From Epiperipatus broadwayi (taxonomy: Eukaryota; Onychophora; Udeonychophora; Euonychophora; Peripatidae), in the NCBI GenBank assembly GCA_028023455.1, contig JAQFVV010001018.1, positions 1 to 64,000 of the forward strand: a DNA stretch of 64,000 nt. The letters are read 5' to 3'. This document shows positions 49,355 through 61,904 of this stretch, piece after piece. The translations under genes were made by a program, and so were the position numbers. Under the pieces are notes generated by a model. The model searched no databases. It was given only the letters and a program-made list of their open reading frames with translations, and was not told the DNA's origin. Every line of letters begins with the position of its first letter. The stretch's first letter is position 1.

Positions 49355-52030
49355 CTCTGGTTACTTACATTTATCCAATGTAAACCTAAGGTAAATCACA
49401 TTTAATCCCATTCAATATGAACAATAATAATATTAAATAAAAATATTAACTGTACATGAGCATAGTAAATATCTGAGAAAATTTTATTACATTAATAACA
49501 ACTATAATATTAACTAAGAAAGAAGCAATTATGAGAAAGTGCAGTAAATAATCCATTAGATTGATTGCACAATTAATTTCATTTTTGTAATATAATCCTT
49601 TCTGGCAACAGCATAAAAATTAATAAATTCCATTTATCATACTTGTTGATTCAAGATAAGTTACATTAGTCACATTAATCCATTTTAAGATTGCTTATCA
49701 CTTGGTTGTTTATTATATATAATATTTGCTTTGATAATCCACAATTTCAGGAATGGTATTTAAATATTTAGTTTCATAATCCATTGAATGGTTTTTAAAT
49801 ATTAAGTATTGATAATCCATAATGCACTTCTTTAAGCATTGGTTACAAATTCATACTATGTTACATGCAGCAATTTAATTCATTGGAACAGAAGTTATAA
49901 TTTAAATAACCAAAGGATTTATGTTCATTACTTCTTTAATTTGAGATATATATATATATAATTAATCTATTCATTTATAGATCTTTAACCTATGATGCCG
50001 ATAATTCTGATCATATCTCTCATAAAGCAAATAGTTTATCATGCACAACAAAATGATTTTTATTAATTTTTTGAAACAAAATTCCTTTCTCTAAGCAATA
50101 AATTTATGGAGACAAATGAGTTGAAAAACTGTTTCAAGTTTTTTTTTACATAAATAATTAAAGATGAAATAAATCTATACTATTGAGGCTTAATATTCAC
50201 ATTTTCTTAAAGTAAAAAGAAAAGTTATTTTACAAAATGTTGAAAGTAAACATCAGCTATTTATTTGAAGTCAATATATATAATTTCCCAATTATATCAG
50301 CTGTTTAATATTACTTGCAAATGAGGAAATCCAGCGATTTTTGTTGAAGTTGGGAGGCAGCATTGCAAAAGTCAATTTATCCATTTTCCCACTAACAATT
50401 GACTGTAATAAATAAGATTTCTTGAAATAAAAAATTAATGATGATTTTTGGTTTATTTGTTGTTGTTGTGTTTTTCCTAAAACAATGAGAAGAAAACATT
50501 TTGCTTAGTAAAGGCAAATACCTAGCTGTTTAGCTTAGCCGATCATCATATAGATGGCAACGAAAACGGCTATTTAAAAATTTGAACCCGTTTAGGTTCT
50601 AACTGTGATAAACATTGATGAAAACTGTCTGGCTTTTCCAAACTTCAGCTTTTATACCAATTACCACATGATGTCTGGATTATAGAATATTCTCCATCAT
50701 ACATTTGGATTTCTTGATTTGTTCCAGATCATGGTTATTGCTGACAAATGTTAGAGTTAATTTTTTTAACCAACACATGATAACATTTTAAAAACACCAT
50801 CCAAAAATGAAGAAAAAAGAGAATAATAATTTCAGTCTTTTCCAATCACTTTACTTTCATTTCCAGGTCTTTAAATTAATTCTACAAGCATTTATTTAAA
50901 GTAAATAAATCATAAAGCTATAAAATTCTCAGATATTTATTCAATTAAACCTTTCAATGAATACCATTAAATAAATATTCTAGCAAACTGAATCCATCTT
51001 TGCTGAATCTAAATTTACACATGTAAACCCCCCTTCCACTCAATATATATATATAAACCCTGTTTAATCTGCACATAAATAAATATATAATCTAAATATA
51101 ATTGCTTTACCTCAAAATATTATAATGTGGTAATGTTAAATTTATAATTCTATTCTTTATTTCTATATGAAATTAGTTGTTTTATGTGTGAGTACTTCTA
51201 TCTATTTATACTATTTGATACTTTGTTCCTTAACAAGAATAATCACAAAATATACATGTATGTATATTATACAAACATCAATAATGAAATCTGCTTGGAA
51301 AGCCATTCAAACATGCTTTATAAAATTATATATTTCTCTTAAGCATTAATATGAGAGACTGTTGAACGTGATAATTATATTCTATGCTATACAATTAATG
51401 ATAGTGATGGATATATTTGCTTAACAATAAAAATTAAAGCCAATATAATTTTTTAAGTTTTTTAAAATATAATAGCCAATTTACAGTGATATTGTAAGGT
51501 TACAATATATATTAACAAACACATAACATGCATTTTAAAGATGCATTGTTATTAATCTGCTGACATTAATCCAGACACATAATTAGAACAATATCTTTCA
51601 AATTTTCAAATCAGACAGACTTTATTATTTAAGCAGTAGTTAAAATTTATTTAAATTTACTCACAATACCTGTATATTAAAAAACAACAACAGTACAATA
51701 ACCAAATTAATACACACATATTTTAGTTAAACTAAATTAAACAAAACAAAACAACAACAACAATTGAATAAATGATACTATAAATTAATACACTTGACCT
51801 GAGTGCCATGACTTTTTTATAAGTTTATCTGATTATTCTATTTAATTCATAATTTTCATTTTTTTTCTAAAAATTAGAATTTAAAATTTCAACGAATAAC
51901 CTTTAAAAAATATTTACTGATATTGATTAAGTTCTATTTATGTAAAAATTCTACTTAAAAAAAAAAGCAATTAGTAAATTTTTATTACAATGTATAAAGA
52001 AGCTTAGAAATATAAAAGCTGTGTATTGTA
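49355..52030. other. Intronic AT-rich DNA, nothing recognised
   Basis: A GAACCC-containing, slightly GC-richer patch near 50520-50620 resembles no SINE that I can confirm. The rest is plain AT-rich sequence. Confidence 0.4.
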
Positions 52031-52033
52031 AAA

Positions 52034-52475
52034 GTATATTCAATAAATATTAAAATTAATAATTGTTGTTATTAATGTATTTAATACATACCCTTAGTAA
52101 GATCAAGGAATTGAAAATGTTTTTATGTTTGTATATATGATAATTAAAAAATAACATCTATAAAAATATCAACATTTTTATACATTAAAAGTCTTTTTCA
52201 GCACCTGATTTTAACATTTAAAACAGGCACCAAATCAGGTGCTGAAAAAGGCTTTTAATGTATAAAAAATTTGATATTTATATAGCTGTTGTAAAGAATT
52301 TATTATTTTCTGATTATTATTTTATGGAAGAACAGCATAAAGATATTTATTCTTTTCCAATTTTGTATATATGAGTACCGCTATAAAGTGTACTTAATTC
52401 AGAACAGTGAATACATTTAAATGTATATTCAATAGATATTAAAATTAATAGTTACTGTTATTACTTAATATTTAT
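52034..52475. repeat. Small hairpin (52158-52285) bracketed by a direct repeat
   Basis: Arms: TTTTTATACATTAAAAGTCT and TTTTTCAGCACCTGATTT pair with AAATCAGGTGCTGAAAAA and GGCTTTTAATGTATAAAAAA. Outside it, GTATATTCAATAAATATTAA (about 52036) and GTATATTCAATAGATATTAA (about 52423) form a diverged direct repeat that continues into AAATTAATA. Possibly a MITE-like insertion in a duplicated segment. Confidence 0.65.
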
Positions 52476-52479
52476 ATTT

Positions 52480-52850
52480 AATAGTTGTTTAAGTTTCCAA
52501 TAGCATATAAGTTTGACAAAGATAGATCTATAACAAGGGGATAATAAAAAATATAATAGTGAGTGTTTACTACATAATCTTTTGATCTGAAAAAAGAAAT
52601 TCAAAATATTAAACCCATAAATAAAATTTTGAAGTTATTTTGTGTTAAATGACCAAACTGCATTAATTTAAATGTAACTCTGTATCATCCAAATTCAACC
52701 ACATGAAAATTTTCAAATTGAGTTAATCTTCTGATGTTGTGTTAAGATTGCTGTGTATTCAAATTGCACATCCAAATACCAACAAACAAAATAATACATA
52801 ATAAGAATAACGAACAGTCTGCTACACTCGCAACACAAATATATATATAG
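52480..52850. other. Intronic AT-rich DNA, nothing recognised
   Basis: No signal that I can support. Confidence 0.4.
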
Positions 52851-53400
52851 TTAGTTCCGTATGGTTAACCCCCCCCCTGACAAGGTATTGTTACACACAT
52901 AATCTACTATACACATGTATAGTATGCTTTTGTTAACTACCCCTGCCAAGATTTTGCTACACACATAACCCCATCCATATAAATATAGTTCACTTTGGTT
53001 CATTTTCCCCCAACAAACTATAAGACTGGCTGCTTTCAAGACGATCTCCATTAGCTGCAGTTTCCCAAACACTTTGGCCTTGGTCCAGTTTAGCTGCACA
53101 CAAACACATATGGCTTTGTCATAGAGCACTGCGACAATCTCTATGAGCTTCTTTTAGCTACAATCACTTCCGTCTCTCGGCAACAATTCGATTGGTAAAC
53201 TCACTGGAAATCCACTGGAAAATCAACTCTTCTCATCTACTTGCTACCCAGATGATTTCCTCCAGCTTTGGTTTTCCAAACTCTTTGGGCCTATTCAGCT
53301 GCTGCCTGTGAACACATTTTCACTGAGTGCTGCACACTCACTAAAACTACTGTCACTTAACATCTCTTTCCAACATAAACTGGAAAATGAACAAGGCATC
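52850..53400. repeat. Locally GC-richer segment with internal duplications
   Basis: CCCCTGACAAGGTATTGTTA (about 52874) and CCCCTGCCAAGATTTTGCTA (about 52940) are a 66-bp-spaced pair. CAGTTTCCCAAACACTTTGG (about 53057) and TTGGTTTTCCAAACTCTTTG (about 53268) start a second pair spaced about 211 bp that continues through AGCTGC, ACACA and GAG-ACTGC words. No protein frame with a motif; perhaps a decayed satellite or unknown element. Confidence 0.5.
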
Positions 53401-53650
53401 TTATTGCTTACTCTATTTATAGTTTTTAATTACTCACACAATTAATTACTTTATTCCATATATGGTAAAGTTTTTAGGTTTATAACTAATTAATAAGTGT
53501 CTTAGGAATTCATTTCCATATAAGATAATTTATGGTCTATTCCATCAATTCATTAGTCTCTTATCAAGAAATATTTGTAATCAGCAAATATTTCTTGCAA
53601 TTTATTGATTGCAATGTTCTTATCGCAATTAACATAAATTATTTAAATAA

Positions 53651-54553
53651 GCATTTATTTTTATAGTGTCTGTATACAATTTGTAATTACATTCATATCG
53701 GCCTTTCAAGCCAATTGTGCAAACGCTTTGCGAGTGTTAAATAATAAATGAATACCCTCTGACCAATACAAGATATAGAATTTATGCAGGAATAAAAAGA
53801 ATCCCTCTTATTCCTACGACTCAAATATTTATATATGAGCAAATCTGAAGTACTGGCACAGAAGGTGTGACAATATAATGGTCACTTTAAATTACTATAT
53901 ACAATGTCTGAATGAATGACACCAATGAAATTTTCTAGAATTTACTAAGCGTCATTCCAACTGAAACATAATCATATATATAAATAAGCATTTATTTTTA
54001 TAGCGTCTGTATACAATTTGTAATTACATTCATATCGGCCTTTCAAGCCAATTGTGCAAACGCTTTGCGAGTATTAAATAATAAATGAATACCCTCTGAC
54101 CAATACAAGATATAGAATTTATGCAGGAATAAAAAGAATCCCTCTTATTCCTACGACTCAAATATTTATATATGAGCAAATCTGAAGTACTGGCACAGAA
54201 GGTGTGAATATAATTACAAATTGTATACAGACGCTATAAAAATAAATGCTTATTTATATATATGATTAAGTTTCAGTTGGAATGACGCTTAGTAAATTCT
54301 AGAAAATTTCATCGGTGTCATTCATTCAGACATTGTATATAGTAATTTAAAGTGACCATTATATTGTCACACCTTCTGTGCCAGTTCTTCAGATTTGCTC
54401 ATATATAAAATATTTGAGTCATAGGAATAAGAGGGATTCTTTTTATTCCTGCATAAATTCTATATCTTGTATTGGTCAGAGGGTATTCATTTATTATTTA
54501 ACACTCGCAAAGCGTTTGCACAATTGGCTTGAAAGGCCGATATGAATGTAATT
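53651..54553. mobile_element. Family D: tandem-plus-inverted element with 17-bp target-site duplication
   Basis: Unit D1 (from AAATAAGCATTTATTTTTAT at 53645) repeats after 337 bp at 53982, is cut at about 54207, and is followed by an inverted copy to 54553 (its start ATTACAAATTGTATACAGAC mirrors 53980-54030). Copies are nearly identical. ATAAATTATTTAAATAA flanks the block at 53634-53650 and 54554-54570. The right end is truncated relative to the left, as in families A and B. No protein, no TIR of a DNA transposon, and no hammerhead core that I accept. Confidence 0.85.
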
Positions 54554-54739
54554 ATAAATTATTTAAATAAATTTACTGCTTATCAGTTAGCGATCTAAAT
54601 ATATTTCTCTAATATATTTTCTACTTTTTCTGGAGTGCACAAACTTATACTAGTGTGAATATAAATATTTTTATAAAATATAACAAGGATATAAATTTTT
54701 TTGATGATTTTAAAAATTGTCTGAATTATGTAAATTTTG

Positions 54740-56155
54740 GAAAAAAATAATTAATCATCAACTGAATTTACAATAAAAAACTCTTGCAATAATTTATCTT
54801 AATTTGATTCCTTTGGGATTCTGTATCTGCAAAAAAAAATTTTATATTTAAAAAATATTTATAGATATTTGAAATAGCATCACAATTAAAAATTTCTAAT
54901 TTAGCTTGAATGCTTTAATTAAATCAAACATGATAATGACTCTTTAATATTAAAATCCATTAACTGGTTTATTATTCAAAGATCTCATTTAAATTTTTAA
55001 AGAACTTTTTTTTTCTTTTCTTATGTCATAGCATCAGCCGGGAGGCGAACCCTGAACAACCGACTGCAACCAACTGCTTGCTTGCAAAGCAGCTGCGCTG
55101 ACCTCTCGGCTAACAATGCTTGACATCTTTAAAGAACTTTTTCATGATTTAATTATTGGACATTGTTATACAAAAATAAAACACTGTATGATGAGTTTAC
55201 CTCATTTATCAGTTCAAGGAATTTTTCTTTATTTAAACTGGGTGCAGATATAAAATTTATTAATTTTGTTACAAAGCTAATAATATCTTCCAGTATTATG
55301 AAACTAACTTTGCCAGATAAAATCTGATGTATAATACAGTGAAAACCCAGGATTAAATATCCGCTACATTTGGTAAATAAATTGACAAAACCATTTTCCT
55401 ATCTGATCATAATGTGAGCACCATCAGTTGTTATTGATAAAATGTATTTTTTAACAAATGTGTCTGTAATTACACAATTGTGTTACAATTATCTATTCCT
55501 TTTATTATTGTTGCAAATGATGATAAATCGATTAATTCTTCCTTATTATTGTTTTCAATACAACAATGAATAAAAATAGCTAATGAGCTAATCCAGTAAT
55601 GTCAGTAGTCTCATAAAGACATAAAGAAATAAAACAGGACAATTTTCTATCTATTTTTTTAATTGGTGAGTTATATTTTTAACCTTTTCCAAGATTCTAT
55701 TTTTTTTTATCACATTTCTAGCCAAAGGCATATCTTTTATTCTTTGAATAATTTTTTCTCTGTTTTCAAAATCTTCAAAAAGAACCAGTCCATATTTTAA
55801 CTATGTTTCTTTTAGATTTTCACCATTGCCAAAAGAATTCCCATGTTTGGCAAGTACATTTGAGACAATGTAACTAATAGCAGTTACTTTTGTCTAACTA
55901 CCGCTATATTTAATTAGGGATGTTCACTGAGCATTTCTATTTTTAATGGTTTCTGCAATAAAGTTTTTTTGTTCTCTACTTTTATCAAGAAGAAATTTAT
56001 GATTTATTTCATTACTATTTTAGTAACAAGATTCTGCTTATTATTACCCCAGAATATAAAATTGCTTTATTACATTTACTAATCTTGCCATATTTTTCTA
56101 ACCACCAACTATGGAAATATCGGCTGCTTGATTTTTATTTACACTGGCCATGTTA
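54740..56155 (-). pseudogene. hAT-type transposase relic (ZBED5/FAM200-like)
   Basis: Reading the minus strand across frameshifts: SYIVSNVLAKHGNSFGNGE (near 55880-55830), VLFEDFENREKIIQRIKDMP (near 55790-55725), then CFISLCLYETTDITGLA (near 55640-55580), matching the CFSLQ-DESTDITD block of this hAT group. HCIIHQ-like sequence follows near 55350, and FISAPSLNKEKFLELINE (near 55250-55200) parallels the NFIRS--LNHR-F block. After the nested SINE, a VQWLNHEKVL/KRFF-like piece corresponds to the VRWLS-G-VLKRF block. Full of stops; a dead autonomous transposase. TIRs were not identified. Confidence 0.75.
55011..55127 (-). mobile_element. tRNA-derived SINE (family 1) nested in the hAT relic, 15-bp target-site duplication
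   Basis: Minus strand GCATTGTTAGCCGAGAGGTC, GCTGCTTTGCAAGCAAGCAG, B box AGGGTTCGCCTCCCGG, then ATGACATAAGAAAAG. TTTAAAGAACTTTTT flanks it at 54996-55010 and 55128-55142. The long arm between anticodon stem and T arm (TTGGTTGCAGTCGGTTG) suggests a class II tRNA (Leu/Ser type) or an insertion in another tRNA. Same head as 8159-8262. Confidence 0.9.
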
Positions 56156-56159
56156 AGTA

Positions 56160-57250
56160 AAACAGTAAAAAAAAAAAAAAAATTCTATATAAAAAACAGT
56201 GAGAATATTTTTTGTAAAAATATATATTTTTTAATTCTTTACATATATTGTGCCGGTCAAAACATGTTTAATCATCTAACCTGAGCTGGAACTCACAAAA
56301 TGTACTTCAAACCCAGTCCAGCCCAAGATTTAGGTCAGGGACCAGCCTAAATTCGAACCCACTCTCTAAGCCCCAGATCAAACACCTAATGAATAACATA
56401 ATAGTGATGGCATATGAGAATTAATTTTAATCCGGCCGACTAGCAAAGCTGAGCAAAACAATAAGACATCTATTACTATGATTAAGCTAAAATATATATA
56501 AGCATGGCTGTAATATGTGGAAGTGGAGAAAAGGGGAATTCGAACTACTCAAATAAGTTAGACAATAAAATATATTTTAATATACTGACAAATTATCATA
56601 CATTTATAAATTAATTATATCCATTAGTGTGTGCATGAATGAGCAAGCGATTACATAGTGTCATTCACGCTATTAGTTCTCATATGCTCTTTCTTACCTA
56701 AATAATATATTACAAATAAACACACATCTTTGGTGGGTCTAATATTAAAATGCCAATCGAATATTAGAAGGAATTACATAATACTGCCATTAACGCTTTG
56801 ATATACGGTTCTGAAATGTGGTGACTAACATATGATTGAGGGGAGCATTCTGAAATTCATTATACATATGATATAAATTATTTTCACGCCATTGAGGTCG
56901 TGAAAATAAATAAGATACATTTGAAAATGACATTTGATTAGATGACAAAATATTTAATGAAAAATTATTTTAATGATAGTAAGACGAACGCTTTATTTTC
57001 CCCAAGGCATATAGATACTCTTAAATATAGATATATAAATTATGATGGTGAGATTGTATATGATTGAAATAAACTTAATTAATAAATAGAAGTAATTGGC
57101 ATTTATATATATCTTTTAAGCAAAGCTTAATTTTAATATTAGAGCATTAAAACTGGGTCATGAAGCAAAAGAAATACTAATACAAATAAGTTTGCGGTGC
57201 TGACATAATAGCCTAAAATAACAGGAAAAGTCGTGCTTCTGGATAAAAAA
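56160..57250. other. Intronic AT-rich DNA, nothing firm
   Basis: The minus strand at about 56390-56270 has GTGGGTTCGAATTTAGG, which looks like a B box, but no good A box or fold; possibly an old SINE. The rest is unassigned. Confidence 0.35.
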
Positions 57251-57251
57251 A

Positions 57252-57440
57252 TGAAATGGATGGGCATAGCATGTGCCAGACTTAGGGGTTACCACCAGAG
57301 GCCTGTTTATACGAAGAAATGGATGGGCATAGCATGTGCCAGACTTAGGGGTCACCGCCAGTGGCCTTTTTATACGAAGAAAGAATATGCATAGCATGTC
57401 AAACTTACGGGTCACCGCCAGAGGCATTTTATACGGAATA
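57252..57440. repeat. Minisatellite, 62-bp period, three copies
   Basis: GGATGGGCATAGCATGTGCC at 57258 and 57320, and a diverged GAATATGCATAGCATGTC at 57382; each continues AGACTTAGGGGTCACCGCCA and GAGGCCT-TTTATACGAAGAA. The first two copies are nearly identical. An 89-codon minus-strand frame across it is a repeat artefact. Confidence 0.9.
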
Positions 57441-57444
57441 AATG

Positions 57445-58240
57445 TGGTTCCAGATAGCTCAACTATCTATGGAATGAGATACGAAAAGAAATCTATGGGT
57501 TTGAACTTGTCGTAACCCCCAGATTAAGAAGCACATATATATAAAACACGAAGATCGGCCAAATGGCAGAAACGCAGTAATGATACATGTCTCTAACAAC
57601 ATTGAATAAATTTTACTGCTTTAAAAAAAATGACCCTTGTTTGAATACTATAATACACCATGCAATTATAATATATATATATATATAGAGAGAGAGAATA
57701 TTTAGATTTCATTTACTTAAAATATACTTGAAGATTTTATATAGCAAAAGAAACATTAAGATTTAGATTTCAAATTAATAAAATATACGTTAAGATTTGA
57801 TTAAGTAAAAGAGACATTAAGATTCACCCCCTTCCCTTTCCCACTATTTAAAACAATTCAATTCCATCTTCGTGATTTTTATAATAACTGAAATATTTAA
57901 ATACAAGATTTGAAATTTTAAGAGTATGAAAAATGAAGTAAGATTAGCAGTTATATAGGAAACAAATTATAAGTCACCCTTTCAGAATTTAATAAATAAT
58001 TATAAAATAAATGTTTCAGAGCATTAATTAGCTTGAGTGCTGGATTTTCAGAGTTAAACAAATCAATTTTTATATTAAAAACGAACCTAAAATGTTGATT
58101 CATAAAACAATCTGGCGAATGTATTAATTAACAATACGTTATATTTTAAGGGAACGTTAATAAACTTGATTCATGAAAGTTTACTTAAAAGACAGAAAAG
58201 ATTTTTATAAATTAAGCTCACCAGTTTGTTTGAGATTGGC
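57445..58240. other. Intronic AT-rich DNA, nothing recognised
   Basis: Contains (TA)n and (GA)n near 57670-57698 and a loose repeat of AAGATTTAGATTTCA / AAGATTTGATTAAG words near 57700-57820. Confidence 0.4.
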
Positions 58241-58242
58241 AA

Positions 58243-61225
<2,983 letters not shown>

Positions 61226-61339
61226 CTCTAAATCTTCTTGTTCATCTATTACTAAAATACTTTTATATGCTGTTGTATACATTTCAAGAGCTTTGGCATG
61301 AAAGAGGAGTTCGATATTGACAAAATCACTCAGAATTTT
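61226..61339 (-). CDS. CIBAR1: CIBAR (FAM92) internal exon, 38 codons
   Basis: Reads [20 protein letters not shown], then [18 protein letters not shown]. This matches the end of the FAM92 BAR-like domain (pattern K-F-[SD][24 protein letters not shown]), the helix that forms the membrane-curving dimer. It is 114 nt, phase 0 at both ends, with an acceptor ...TATTTTATAG ahead (AG at 61341-61340) and the donor GTATG after GAG. It joins the exon at 17417-17689 directly. Exons for the N-terminal BAR helices must lie beyond 64000; I saw none in 61.4-64 kb. In vertebrates the protein acts at the ciliary base with CBY1. Confidence 0.9.
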
Positions 61340-61589
61340 CTATAAAATAAATAAATAAATAATAAAAAAAATGGAGCAAAACATATTTAAAATTCAAAAA
61401 TACCACATGTTAAAATCATGTTTAAAATTTTCTCCAATGGTTGTAATATTAAGATTATTAAATTGATGAACAATTAAAGTTATGCTAGATTTCACCTCGG
61501 ATTATTCAAATTTATAATTACATAAATTAAAAGAAATCTCCAAGATAAAATAAATGAGCAAAATCGATGTTTGAGGAATTGTACATTTG

Positions 61590-61903
61590 TATATATTACT
61601 TATAATAACTCCTCTCATATACACTTATGCAAAAAAATTTTTAAAATAAAACTTCTTTATTTTCCTGACAGTTTCGACTGTCCAGCAGTTTTCACCAGAG
61701 TGTTCTCAATTTCCTCTACCTTTTTTCCAGCAGTCTTCATCAGAGTGCAACCAATCAACTCTACCAGAGGTAGAGGAAATTGGGAATGCTCTGATGAAGA
61801 CTGCTGGACAGTCAAAACTGCCAGGAAAATAAAGAAGTTTTGTTAAAAAAAATTTTTGCATTGTAAAGTGTATATGAGAAGAGTTATTATAAGCAATATA
61901 TAT
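61590..61903. repeat. Hairpin family G with hammerhead-like cores
   Basis: Arms 61590-61719 and 61772-61903 (CTTCTTTATTTTCCTG with CAGGAAAATAAAGAAG; GGTAGAGGAAATTGGGA with its complement). In the sense of each arm: CTGATGA or CTGGTGA, a stem GACTG/CAGTC or ACTG/CAGT around CTGGA, then AAAAC or GAAAC and TG-C-CAGG. Cores: plus 61791-61818, minus 61698-61671, and an inner partial minus copy at 61743-61737. Each copy has one core defect and stem I pairs for only about 2 bp. Confidence 0.7.
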
Positions 61904-61904
61904 G

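Noticed and set aside
50520-50620. tRNA-like words (AGCTTAGCCGATC and TTGAACCCG)
   Set aside because: A and B boxes are not in the right order and spacing on either strand; no clover-leaf.
53645-54556. Hammerhead-like words in family D (CTGAAGA then CTGGCACAG on the minus-sense copy)
   Set aside because: No GAAA after the stem, no cut triplet, and the other copies read CTGAAGT; does not meet the core.
56270-56400. B-box-like GTGGGTTCGAATTTAGG on the minus strand
   Set aside because: No convincing A box, acceptor stem or A-rich tail; kept only as a remark.
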